A stretch of DNA of 64,000 bases, taken from Perlabentimonas gracilis (lineage in GTDB: Bacteria; Bacteroidota; Bacteroidia; Bacteroidales; Tenuifilaceae). The position numbers and the translations under genes are program-made. The stretch covers positions 1 to 64,000 of the forward strand of contig NZ_JAANIG010000012.1 of assembly GCF_011174675.1 (NCBI RefSeq), read 5' to 3'. Under the pieces are notes generated by a model. It saw only the letters and a list, made by a program, of their open reading frames with translations, did not search any database and was not told where the DNA came from. Shown in pieces: positions 9,216-17,922 of the stretch (the first letter of the stretch is position 1; the number at the start of each line of letters is the position of its first letter).

Positions 9216-12200
9216 ATGAAAAAAACTCTACTCACAATTGTAGCCTTAGCATTTCTTCTCATAACAATTGGAAGCAGTGCGCAAACAGCCAAAAATACAG
9301 ATTGGTGGATTCCAAATACCTCAGTAGGTCATATTGTAAGCGATGACACCTACACCTATATTGGTGGTGATTTTACTTATATAGGGCCAAAAACAAGAGG
9401 TGGTACTACAGTTAACATAAATACAGGTTTAGTTGCAACCGATTTACCTGAAGTAAACGGATTTGTTCGTATAGCAGTGCCTGACGGCAATGGCGGTTGG
9501 TATATAGGTGGCCACTTTACAAGCGTTGGGGGGATATCGCGAAACCACATAGCACATATAAAGTCCGATAAAACCGTTAACTTAGATTGGGCTCCGAATG
9601 CAAATTTCAGTCATGAGTACGATATACCCGAAATTTATACAATCGCCATTTCTGGTGATGATATTTATGTGGGTGGAAGCTTTAGCTCTATCGGGGGACA
9701 AAGTAGGAACGGTATTGCAAAACTTAATAAAACCAACGGAAATGCTGATGAAACATGGAACCCAAATGCAAGTAGCTCAGTATATACAATTCTTGTGTCT
9801 GGCGACGATATTTATGTAGGTGGATACTTTACCTCTATTGGCGGACAACCCCGAAACCGAATCGCCAAGCTTAATAATACCAACGGTGATGCTGATGAAA
9901 CCTGGAACCCAGATCCAAACAATGGAGTTTCCTCAATCGCTATCACTGGTGACGATATCTACGTAGGGGGGTATTTTACCACTATCGGCGGACAGTCCAG
10001 AAACAGAATAGCTAAACTCAATAAATCCAACGGGAATGCCGATGAAACTTGGAATCCCAATGCTAATGCTGGAGTAAATACAATCGCTATATCTGGTGAG
10101 GATATATACGTAGGTGGGGGGTTCACCTCTATTGGTGGTAAAAGTAGAAACCGAATAGCAAGGCTCAATACCACCAACGGAGATGCCGATGCTACCTGGA
10201 ACCCGAATTCAAATCAATGGGTTTCAATAATCGCAGTTTCTGACGATAATATATATGTAGGCGGAGGCTTTACAACTATTGGTGGACAAAACCGAAACCG
10301 AATTGCAAAGCTCAATAAAACCAACGGGAATGCCGATGAAACCTGGGATCCAAATGCTAACGGAGGTGTAAGTGCGATTGCAATAACCAGCGAAAATATA
10401 TTCGTAGGTGGGGATTTTTCCTCTATCGGAGGATTAACCCGAAACCATATAGCTCGCTTTCGCAATTTGGACGGAACTCTCGATGAAACATGGAACCCGG
10501 ATGCAAATAGCAGGGTTTCTACAATTGCCTTGTTTGGTGACGATATATTAGTAGGGGGTCTGTTTACATCTATTGGTGGGCAACCCAGAAACCATATTGC
10601 CAAACTTAATAAAATTGATGGAGCGGCTGATGCTACCTGGAACCCAAATGCAAACAATTCAGTTTCAGTAATCTTAATTAATGGCGACGAAATTTATGTA
10701 GGCGGATCGTTTTACGGAACAAATAGTATCGGCGGGCAAACCCGAAATCGAATAGCTAGACTCAATAACACTGATGGTGCCGCAGATCCTTCGTGGAATC
10801 CAAATGCCAGTGGAGCAGTAACCACAATTGCTATATCTGGCAACGATATTTATGTAGGTGGATTGTTTAACGGAACAAATAGTATTGGCGGACAAACCCG
10901 AAATCGAATTGCCAAACTCAATAAGACTGATGGTACTGCAGATGCTACATGGAACCCAAATGCAAACGCAACAGTAAATACAATCGCTATTTTAGGTAGC
11001 GATATTTATGTTGGGGGGTGGTTTTACGGAACAAATAGTATTGGTGGGCAAACCCGTAATCGAATTGCCAAACTAAATAATACCAACGGAAATGCCGATG
11101 CTTCCTGGGATCCTAATGCAGAGTATTATGTTACTACATTGGCCATTTCTGGCAGCGACATATATGTAGGAGGGGGGTTTAAAATTATTGGCGGAGAAAA
11201 CCGAAACGGTATTGCCAAACTCAATATTACCACTGGAGTTGCAGATGAAACTTGGAACCCAAACCCTAACTATGCTGGTGTTAGTTCAATAGCCATATCT
11301 GGTTATGATCTTTATGTAGCAGGAACTTTCCATTCTATAGGAGGGGAAAATCGACCTTATATTGCTGTTTTTGACAATCCATCACCAATACTTGTTTGTA
11401 CTGACAAGTTAACACCATTTACAACCCTAGCAGGTACAGCTTCTAATGCAGAAACTTTTTCATTATCAGCCAGAAATTTAACTACCGATGCAACTATTAC
11501 CGCTCCAACCCATTTTGAGGTTTCATTAGATGGTAACACTTATGCACAGAGCTTAACGGTATCTCACACTGGTGGAGTTATCGCTGATCAAATAATTTAT
11601 GTACGAATTGCCGCTTCGGCAAGTTTAGGTGATCATTCTGGGAAAATTACCGTTGAAAGTGCAGGTGCTTCAACACAAAACATAGCAGTTAGTGGTTCGG
11701 TATTGCAGCTTTATACAATAACCTACCATGCAGACGGCGGAACACACGCCAATCCTGCCACCTTCACCATAGAGGATTTGGACATTACCCTTGCGAATGC
11801 CACCAAGGATGGCTACACCTTTGCGGGTTGGTTCGATAATGCAGAACTAACAGGCGATGCCGTAACGCAAATCACAGAGATTGGGAATGTGGAGCTGTGG
11901 GCCAGCTTTGAGGCCATTGAGTACACCATCACCTACCATGCAGACGGCGGAACGCACGCCAATCCCGCCACCTTCACCATAGAGGATCTGGACATTACCC
12001 TTGCGAATGCCACCAAGGATGGCTACACCTTTGCGGGCTGGTTCGGCAATGCCGAGCTAACGGGCGAGGCCGTAACCCAAATTACCGAGATAGGCGACGT
12101 GGAGCTGTGGGCCAGCTTTGAGGTCATCGAGTACACCATCACCTACCATGCAGACGGCGGAACGCACGCCAATCCTGAGAACTTCACCATAGAGGATTTG

Positions 12201-13049
12201 GACATTACCCTTGTGGATGCCACTAAGAATGGCTACACCTTTGCTGGTTGGTTCGATAATGCAGAACTAACAGGCGATGCCGTAACGCAAATCACAGAGA
12301 TTGGGAATGTGGAGCTGTGGGCTAAGTTTGAAGCGATTGTTTATAACATTACTTACCATGCAGACGGCGGAACGCACGCCAATCCCGCCACCTTCACCAT
12401 AGAGGATTTGGACATTACCCTTTCAGATGCCACCAAGGATGGCTACACCTTTGCGGGTTGGTTCAATAATGCCGAACTAACGGGCAATGCTGTAACCCAA
12501 ATTACTGAGATAGGAAACGTGGAACTGTGGGCTGGCTTTGAGGTAATTGAGTACATTATCACTGCAAGCACAGGTGATAACGGAGGCATAAGCCCTGAAG
12601 GCAATGTAGTGGTTGAGCACGGAAACTCACAATCCTTTGTGATTACACCCAATGAGGGATATGTAATTGCAACATTAAGCGTTGATGGAAATCAAATAAA
12701 TTTGGAAAATGATGAAAACTGGGATGCTGAAACCTTAACCTACGAATTCGTTTCGGTTACTTCAAACCATACGGTTCATGTGGAGTTCGATACTGCTTCT
12801 GCAACTACTTTTACTCAAGCTGTAAAACCAAGAGCTTATCCAAATCCATTTTCAAATCATATTTCAATTAGTGATGCCGAAGGGAACGAGCGTGTTGTAA
12901 TAACAAACATTGCAGGACAGCGAGTTGTTGATATATTTTTAAATGGGAATACCACTATTAGTACATCTACACTTAAATCAGGAGTGTATATTCTAAGCAT
13001 TACGAATTCTAAGGGTGATACTTTTGTTTCAAGGATAGTTAAGAATTAA
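9216..13049 (+). CDS. Secreted multi-repeat propeller protein with InlB-type repeats and T9SS sorting tail
   Basis: A 1277-residue secreted protein of unknown function. A signal peptide (ending SSAQ) is followed by about 14 repeats of 40-50 residues (roughly 45-720) of the form DDIYVGGxFTSIGGQxRNRIAKLN...WNPNAN, resembling delta-60/DUF5122 propeller blades; 14 would make two seven-bladed propellers. A beta-sandwich-like domain (about 725-835) follows, then four 70-residue InlB/Flg_new-type repeats (TYHADGG...GYTFAGWF) at about 836-1115, a further repeat-like domain, and a C-terminal T9SS type A sorting domain (YPNPFSN ... SGVYILSI). It should therefore be exported by T9SS and held on the surface or released. 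It probably sits in an operon with the orphan LytTR gene (28 bp upstream) and has a strong ribosome-binding site. Confidence 0.88.
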   Translation: MKKTLLTIVALAFLLITIGSSAQTAKNTDWWIPNTSVGHIVSDDTYTYIGGDFTYIGPKTRGGTTVNINTGLVATDLPEVNGFVRIAVPDGNGGWYIGGHFTSVGGISRNHIAHIKSDKTVNLDWAPNANFSHEYDIPEIYTIAISGDDIYVGGSFSSIGGQSRNGIAKLNKTNGNADETWNPNASSSVYTILVSGDDIYVGGYFTSIGGQPRNRIAKLNNTNGDADETWNPDPNNGVSSIAITGDDIYVGGYFTTIGGQSRNRIAKLNKSNGNADETWNPNANAGVNTIAISGEDIYVGGGFTSIGGKSRNRIARLNTTNGDADATWNPNSNQWVSIIAVSDDNIYVGGGFTTIGGQNRNRIAKLNKTNGNADETWDPNANGGVSAIAITSENIFVGGDFSSIGGLTRNHIARFRNLDGTLDETWNPDANSRVSTIALFGDDILVGGLFTSIGGQPRNHIAKLNKIDGAADATWNPNANNSVSVILINGDEIYVGGSFYGTNSIGGQTRNRIARLNNTDGAADPSWNPNASGAVTTIAISGNDIYVGGLFNGTNSIGGQTRNRIAKLNKTDGTADATWNPNANATVNTIAILGSDIYVGGWFYGTNSIGGQTRNRIAKLNNTNGNADASWDPNAEYYVTTLAISGSDIYVGGGFKIIGGENRNGIAKLNITTGVADETWNPNPNYAGVSSIAISGYDLYVAGTFHSIGGENRPYIAVFDNPSPILVCTDKLTPFTTLAGTASNAETFSLSARNLTTDATITAPTHFEVSLDGNTYAQSLTVSHTGGVIADQIIYVRIAASASLGDHSGKITVESAGASTQNIAVSGSVLQLYTITYHADGGTHANPATFTIEDLDITLANATKDGYTFAGWFDNAELTGDAVTQITEIGNVELWASFEAIEYTITYHADGGTHANPATFTIEDLDITLANATKDGYTFAGWFGNAELTGEAVTQITEIGDVELWASFEVIEYTITYHADGGTHANPENFTIEDLDITLVDATKNGYTFAGWFDNAELTGDAVTQITEIGNVELWAKFEAIVYNITYHADGGTHANPATFTIEDLDITLSDATKDGYTFAGWFNNAELTGNAVTQITEIGNVELWAGFEVIEYIITASTGDNGGISPEGNVVVEHGNSQSFVITPNEGYVIATLSVDGNQINLENDENWDAETLTYEFVSVTSNHTVHVEFDTASATTFTQAVKPRAYPNPFSNHISISDAEGNERVVITNIAGQRVVDIFLNGNTTISTSTLKSGVYILSITNSKGDTFVSRIVKN
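11714..12553 (+). repeat. Four tandem 210-bp repeats coding InlB/Flg_new-type modules
   Basis: Four in-frame copies of a 210-bp unit begin near 11714, 11924, 12134 and 12344; the landmark ACCTACCATGCAGACGGCGG recurs every 210 bp with little change. Copies 1 and 3 share an uninterrupted identical stretch of more than 70 bp in their second halves, whereas copy 2 is closer to copy 4 (shared CGGGC, ACCCAAATTAC and GATAGG variants). This ABAB pattern points to duplication of a two-unit block or to gene conversion. Confidence 0.9.
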
Positions 13050-13122
13050 AAGTAACAACTTAATAATAAAGAGTATATGTGTCATAAACAAACAAATAAC
13101 ACTTAATAACCTAACAAATCAC

Positions 13123-13128
13123 AGGAGG
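13123..13128 (+). promoter_or_regulatory. Perfect Shine-Dalgarno AGGAGG
   Basis: AGGAGG lies 8 nt before the ATG of the small secreted protein gene. It is the second of only two such sites seen before genes in this window, both in the same cluster. Confidence 0.8.
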
Positions 13129-13136
13129 ATTTAACT

Positions 13137-13817
13137 ATGAAACGAATTACATTACTACTAGTAGCATCTATTTACTTTGGCCTATCGGCTGGATATGCAC
13201 AGCTTTTTCCTCAGGTCGACAGACCCACTGGGGACGATATGAGCCTTCTTGTACTGCAATTTGGTCGCGAGAAGGCCGATGGCAGTGGCTACGAAATTGT
13301 GCTTAACAACAATGCCACCGGCTGGGCACCGGTTGTTAAGGGGCCTGATGGTGAAATTATCCCCTTTAGGAAGTACGATTCGGCGGCCGATGTGAACAAC
13401 ATCTTCTATTCGGAAAATTTAACGGCTGGGGAGTACACATTGGTGGGTTTTTACCACGTTTACGTTGACTATGGTAAGCTCGAGGAGTATAAAAAGGAGA
13501 TTAATAACCCTAACTTTATAATGAGCTACGAACCGTTTGCCAACAATTCTTACCATATAAAGCAGCTGGTTGAACTTGACGAGCCCGTTAAGATTAATCT
13601 CGAAGCAGGTACCGTTAAATCGCTGGGTAACTACGCCGTTAAGTTCGAGTGGATAGCTGGCGGATTTGGTTCAACCGACGATCGTTGGAAAGCAAAGGAC
13701 GGGGTGAAAATTGTTCTAGCCGAACCTCTCGACGAGTACATTGCCCGCTACATTAAAACCTGGAGAACTCGCTCTTGGAGGCCTTGGAACGAAAGAAATC
13801 CCAGCAGCGCTTTGTAA
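13137..13817 (+). CDS. Secreted protein of unknown function (226 residues)
   Basis: I do not recognise this family. The protein begins with a clear signal peptide (MKRITLLLVASIYFGLSAG, cleavage after GYAQ) and has a mainly beta-rich body with aromatic-rich strands (YTLVGFYHVYVDY, YAVKFEWIAGGFG) and a basic, tryptophan-rich C-terminus (WRTRSWRPWNE). There is no lipobox and no T9SS tail, so it is probably periplasmic or part of an envelope complex. It follows the large propeller protein by 87 bp, shares its strong AGGAGG leader and is closed by a good terminator, so it looks like the last gene of that unit. Confidence 0.75.
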   Translation: MKRITLLLVASIYFGLSAGYAQLFPQVDRPTGDDMSLLVLQFGREKADGSGYEIVLNNNATGWAPVVKGPDGEIIPFRKYDSAADVNNIFYSENLTAGEYTLVGFYHVYVDYGKLEEYKKEINNPNFIMSYEPFANNSYHIKQLVELDEPVKINLEAGTVKSLGNYAVKFEWIAGGFGSTDDRWKAKDGVKIVLAEPLDEYIARYIKTWRTRSWRPWNERNPSSAL

Positions 13818-13865
13818 CACTATTCCTGTTATAAACGCTAACCAACAAACCAACCCATATTGAGT

Positions 13866-13897
13866 AAGGGCTGCCGTTCTCGGCAGCCCTTATTTTT
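13866..13897 (+). terminator. Terminator after the propeller-protein cluster
   Basis: AAGGGCTGCCG and CGGCAGCCCTT form an 11-bp perfect stem with a short loop, followed by TATTTTTAT. It lies 49 bp after the small secreted protein gene and closes the cluster. Confidence 0.85.
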
Positions 13898-14215
13898 ATC
13901 ATCCTACAGTAGATCGCTCTCCCGTAAAAGTATTTGGACAAGTATTGCAAGCTTTGCTTTCAACCTTTTGTATCTAGGCAAGCAGGTTAGAGTAGCTAAC
14001 CACTCGCAACTCGCAACTTGTCACCCGTGACCGTTTAAGTCACAATTCAATCACCCAATCACCCAATCACTCAATCATTCAACCTGCCCGCTCTACCCTG
14101 CCTACCGCAGACAGGCTGTAGGTAGACAGGCCACTGGCAGGTCAATCAATCATCCAGCCTGCTAGTCCGCCCTCTGGATGCTAACATATCCACAACCCGC
14201 TTCTCGTAACTCGCT
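13898..14215. repeat. Gene-free stretch with degenerate short repeats
   Basis: This stretch carries no credible gene. It holds short degenerate tandem repeats (AATCACCC repeated around 14049-14075, CAACTCG repeats near 14005) and an imperfect inverted repeat built on CTGCCTACCGCAGACAGG around 14098-14130. It is richer in C on the plus strand than the neighbouring genes. It looks like non-coding filler repeats of the kind scattered in Bacteroidota genomes. Confidence 0.55.
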
Positions 14216-15754
14216 TTACCCCTGATGCTCCTCACGAAGCAAATCGTTCACCGTTTTTACAGGGTTAAAGGTGATTAATGGAACCTCTACAAATATGGTA
14301 ATCCAGTTGCTCATGGCGCCATTCCATAGTCCTGGCAACTCCTGAGCTTTTAGTGGCCTGCCATCCTTGCTTTTTAGGGAGATAAAACCCGTATTGGGGT
14401 CGCGAAACTTAAGCAGATCAAACTTTTCTCCATCCACATCAACTATTCCGCAAATAAGGTCAACTGGGTTAAAGTGGGTTGATGATTCAAAAATGTTTTT
14501 TTTCTGAGGATCACCCATATCAATCTGTGACGATTCCACAATTTGTAGCGAGATGGATCCATCGGGGTTTGCAGCCCAGAAAGGCCCACCACCTGGTTCG
14601 CCCACGTTTTTAACCATTCCGCATACGCGGATAGGCCTATTGAGTTTTTCGGTAAGGTAGGAGTGAAGCGCCATAGTATCGGATAGGTTTAAGCCAGTGG
14701 GTGGCAATATACATAGCTCCTCAATGGTAAAGTCGAGCACCTCATGCAGAAACTCTTCCGATGGAGTTTCCTGTTCCTGTAGCTGGCTTAGGTAGTCGAA
14801 AACAAGACTTTGGTAACTTACCAACAGTCCCGCCAAAGCCTTTTTGTAAAGCACCGTTTGTGGTTTAAGCCTATCGGGAACCACATTATCAATATTCTTA
14901 ATAAAAACTAGCTCCGTTTCTAACTCGTTCAAATTTTCGATTAGCGCCCCGTGGCCACCCGGACGAAACACCAGCCCGCCATCCCCATTGCGGAAAGGGT
15001 TATTGTCCTCTTCGGCTGCAATGGTATCTGTAGATTGTTTTTGTTCGGAGAACTGAATGGTAAAGTTTACGCCATGAACCTCTTGATATCGAGGCAATAC
15101 CTCTGAAACCAATTTTTCAAATCCAGCTCTATGCTCTGGCGAAACGGTGAGGTGAATATCTACATCGCCATTGGGCATACGGGCGTACTGTGCGCCTTCA
15201 ACTATATGTTCCTCAAGGGCTGTGCGTGTGTAGTTGGGGTAGTTGTGAAACTTAATTAAACCCTTAGGCAAATTTCCATAGTTCAAGGCGTAGGGCTGGA
15301 GCAAGGCTTTTACTATTGTGGTATAGTCCTTGTGCTCAATAAGCTCATCAATATTATATTTATTCTTTACTAGCTCTGCTTTTAAATCGGAATAAAAAGC
15401 AAATTTTCTGATATTCTCAAAAAAGTTCCAGGTTGAGTCAAAGCCCTTATCTTCAAAACATTCTTCTTGTTTTTCGGGATACTCATCAATAAACTCGAAA
15501 AGATGCTTAAACATCCTTGTGGCTGCACCCGAGGCGGGCACAAACTTGGTTAGCTTCCCCTCGTAGCTTTTAAAGAGGTCCGCTAAATCGTCGACCTCGC
15601 TACACTCCAAGCGGATTATGCCATCACCCACCACGGCAGGCTTTATAATATCGAGGAATGGGAATCCCTTTACAAAGTTGTTAAGCTGCTGCTCAACCGT
15701 CTCTTTAGATATACCTGTTTTCTGAAGCTGCTCAATGTCCTTTGTCGATAGCAT
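14216..15754 (-). CDS. DUF4301 family protein
   Basis: A 512-residue cytoplasmic protein of the DUF4301 family, widespread in Bacteroidota and of unknown biochemical function. The N-terminus (MLSTKDIEQLQKTGIS) and the internal segments KFVPASGAATRMFKHL and VFRPGGHGALIENLN are typical; the glycine-rich parts resemble nucleotide-sugar pyrophosphorylase-like loops, but that is only an impression. There is no signal peptide or membrane helix. It is transcribed divergently from rimO with about 110 bp between the starts. No Shine-Dalgarno is present. Confidence 0.85.
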   Translation of the reverse strand: MLSTKDIEQLQKTGISKETVEQQLNNFVKGFPFLDIIKPAVVGDGIIRLECSEVDDLADLFKSYEGKLTKFVPASGAATRMFKHLFEFIDEYPEKQEECFEDKGFDSTWNFFENIRKFAFYSDLKAELVKNKYNIDELIEHKDYTTIVKALLQPYALNYGNLPKGLIKFHNYPNYTRTALEEHIVEGAQYARMPNGDVDIHLTVSPEHRAGFEKLVSEVLPRYQEVHGVNFTIQFSEQKQSTDTIAAEEDNNPFRNGDGGLVFRPGGHGALIENLNELETELVFIKNIDNVVPDRLKPQTVLYKKALAGLLVSYQSLVFDYLSQLQEQETPSEEFLHEVLDFTIEELCILPPTGLNLSDTMALHSYLTEKLNRPIRVCGMVKNVGEPGGGPFWAANPDGSISLQIVESSQIDMGDPQKKNIFESSTHFNPVDLICGIVDVDGEKFDLLKFRDPNTGFISLKSKDGRPLKAQELPGLWNGAMSNWITIFVEVPLITFNPVKTVNDLLREEHQG

Positions 15755-15863
15755 AGCTGATTTTTTTGGTTTATATGGATTTTCGTGGGTAAATATCGTT
15801 ATTTTTTAACTATTCTTACCTTTGCATTTTGTTTTTCGCAGCATAAATAGCAAATAAACATAT

Positions 15864-17177
15864 ATGGGTAATAGAAAGATAAATGTAGTTACCATGGGCT
15901 GTTCAAAGAACGTGGTAGACTCGGAATATCTGATGAAGCAGCTGGAGGTTGGGGGCTGGGAGGTGGTTTTCGATTCTAACGACACCTCTGCAAGGGTTGT
16001 TGTTATTAATACCTGTGGATTTATTGCCGATGCCAAGGAGGAGTCAATCGACACCATTCTATCGTTTGTAGAGGCAAAAAAGCAACACCAAATCGATAAG
16101 GTTTTTGTTATGGGATGCCTATCGCAACGCTACAGGGAGGAGCTAGCAGAGGAAATTCCCGAGGTTGATGGCTTTTTTGGAGTTACCGATATGCCAGAAA
16201 TCCTAAGAAGTTTGAATACCAGCATTAGTGATAAGCATCTAAACCAAAGGCATATAACCACACCAAGCCATTATGCATTTCTAAAGATATCCGAGGGATG
16301 TTCTTGGGGCTGCTCATACTGTGCCATTCCACTAATTCGGGGTAAGCACGTATCTAAACCAATTCCTGATCTGGTGGAGGAGGCCCAATTTCTGGTTAAC
16401 CAAGGAGTTAAGGAGATTATGCTAATTGCCCAAGATTCAACATTTTATGGAAAAGATATTTATGGGGAAAGAAAGCTCCCCGAGCTTATAACTGAGCTGA
16501 GTAAGGTAGATGGGTTAGAGTGGATTAGAGTCCATTATGCATACCCAACGGGTTTCCCAATGGAGCTGCTTACCGTGATGCGGAGCAATCCCAAGGTTTG
16601 CAAGTATATCGATATCCCTTTTCAGCACATTAGCACCAACGTGCTAAAGGCAATGCGACGTGGAATAAACCGCGATGAAACACTCCAATTCATCGAAAGA
16701 CTGCGAAAAGAAGTTCCCGAAGTGGCCATTCGAACAACACTACTAGTAGGGCATCCAGGGGAGAGTGAGGATGATTTTAACGAGCTGCTTGAGTTTGTTA
16801 GAGTGATGAAGTTCGATAGGCTTGGCGTATTTGCCTACTCCGAGGAGGAGGGAACCCATTCGGCAACCTTACCCGATGATGTTCCTGAGGAGGTAAAGCA
16901 GAGTAGAGTTGAACAAATTATGGACTTACAACAGCAAATATCGTTAGAAAACAATAGGTTAAGGCTCGGTAAAATATTCAGGGTAATTGTTGATAGGGAA
17001 GAGGCTGATTACTATGTCGGACGCACCGAATTCGACTCGCCCGAGGTGGATCAGGAGGTACTTATTGCTAAAAACCAATCGGTTATATTAAAATCTGGCG
17101 ATTTTGTAAGCTGCAGAATTGTGGATGTAGCCGACTACGATCTCTACGGCGAATTAGTCTCTTATTGCATCCTATAA
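15864..17177 (+). CDS. rimO: Ribosomal protein S12 methylthiotransferase RimO
   Basis: RimO adds a methylthio group to an aspartate of ribosomal protein uS12 using radical SAM chemistry and two iron-sulfur clusters. The N-terminal methylthiotransferase domain supplies cysteines in VTMGCSKN, INTCGFI and VMGCLSQR. The radical SAM motif CxxxCxxC is Cys146, Cys150 and Cys153 in EGCSWGCSYCAIP. A TRAM domain occupies roughly the last 65 residues. The 437-residue length fits RimO, and the MGCSKN motif separates it from MiaB. It stands alone, divergent from DUF4301, with a terminator 8 bp after its stop. Confidence 0.96.
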   Translation: MGNRKINVVTMGCSKNVVDSEYLMKQLEVGGWEVVFDSNDTSARVVVINTCGFIADAKEESIDTILSFVEAKKQHQIDKVFVMGCLSQRYREELAEEIPEVDGFFGVTDMPEILRSLNTSISDKHLNQRHITTPSHYAFLKISEGCSWGCSYCAIPLIRGKHVSKPIPDLVEEAQFLVNQGVKEIMLIAQDSTFYGKDIYGERKLPELITELSKVDGLEWIRVHYAYPTGFPMELLTVMRSNPKVCKYIDIPFQHISTNVLKAMRRGINRDETLQFIERLRKEVPEVAIRTTLLVGHPGESEDDFNELLEFVRVMKFDRLGVFAYSEEEGTHSATLPDDVPEEVKQSRVEQIMDLQQQISLENNRLRLGKIFRVIVDREEADYYVGRTEFDSPEVDQEVLIAKNQSVILKSGDFVSCRIVDVADYDLYGELVSYCIL

Positions 17178-17184
17178 AGCACGA

Positions 17185-17224
17185 AAGGCTGATGAAAACT
17201 CATAACTCATCAGCCTTTTGCTTT
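17185..17224 (+). terminator. Terminator of rimO
   Basis: AAGGCTGATGA and TCATCAGCCTT form an 11-bp perfect stem followed by TTTGCTTT, right after the rimO stop codon. Confidence 0.8.
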
Positions 17225-17295
17225 CAATAAATCAATCCTTTATTAGCAAACTGGATCAATGCACATTGATACCATATAACACTGCATACTAAAGG

Positions 17296-17802
17296 CTAAA
17301 CCAACTCCTTAAGCTTGCCAATGGCAGCATCGTAGTTGGGCTCATTGCCAATTTCAGGAACTATTTCAACGTATTGAATCACATCGTTAGCATCAATAAT
17401 AACAACTCCTCTGGCCAGAAGCCTTAGCTCGCTGATGTGAAAACCATAGTTCTTTCCAAAATCCATCTCGCGATGATCCGAAAGGGCTACAAGGTTGTTA
17501 ATACCTTCTGCTCCGCAGAAACGCTTTAGCGCAAAGGGTAAATCGGCCGAAATGGCCAGAAATGCTACCTTGTCGCCAAACTGGGCTGCCTCTTGATTAA
17601 ACTTGCGGGTCTGCATTGAGCAAACGCCTGTGTCAATGGATGGGAATATGGAAAGCAACTTAACCTTACCTTTGTAATCATTTAGATTTGAGGGCTTAAG
17701 CGCATCATTAAGCAGGTTAAAACCTGGAGCCTTATCGCCAACCTTAATCTCGTTCCCAGTTAGGGTAACCGGGTTGCCTCCGAATGTAATTTTCTTACTC
17801 AT
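17296..17802 (-). CDS. tpx: Thiol peroxidase Tpx
   Basis: An atypical 2-Cys peroxiredoxin that reduces peroxides in the cytoplasm using thioredoxin. At 168 residues it matches the family length. The peroxidatic cysteine is Cys61 in DTGVCSMQT and the resolving cysteine is Cys96 in KRFCGAEG, the spacing expected for Tpx. The N-terminal ITFGGNPVTLTGN is also typical. It is a single-gene unit on the minus strand, transcribed after clpC in map order, but a terminator separates the two. Confidence 0.96.
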   Translation of the reverse strand: MSKKITFGGNPVTLTGNEIKVGDKAPGFNLLNDALKPSNLNDYKGKVKLLSIFPSIDTGVCSMQTRKFNQEAAQFGDKVAFLAISADLPFALKRFCGAEGINNLVALSDHREMDFGKNYGFHISELRLLARGVVIIDANDVIQYVEIVPEIGNEPNYDAAIGKLKELV

Positions 17803-17882
17803 AGCTGTATCTCGTTTTTAAGTGTGTTATTGATTTTTGTTTTACAAACGCCATACTGCATTCGTTTGTTCAGCGTTTATAC

Positions 17883-17908
17883 AAAAAAACGCCCTAAAAA
17901 GGGCGTTT
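17883..17908 (-). terminator. Terminator of clpC
   Basis: AAACGCCC and GGGCGTTT form an 8-bp stem with a 6-nt loop; on the minus strand it is followed by a run of seven T. It lies 15 bp beyond the clpC stop codon. Confidence 0.85.
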
Positions 17909-17922
17909 AAGCATAAAAGATT

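Noticed and set aside
10214-10657. 147-codon frame antisense to the propeller repeats
   Set aside because: It is a repetitive shadow of the propeller-coding DNA.
13058-13110. A second LytTR-type repeat pair (ACTTAATAA at 13058 and 13101) before the small secreted protein gene
   Set aside because: The 43-bp distance is off the 21-bp phase by one base and the motif differs from CNAATAATA; in AT-rich DNA this can be chance.
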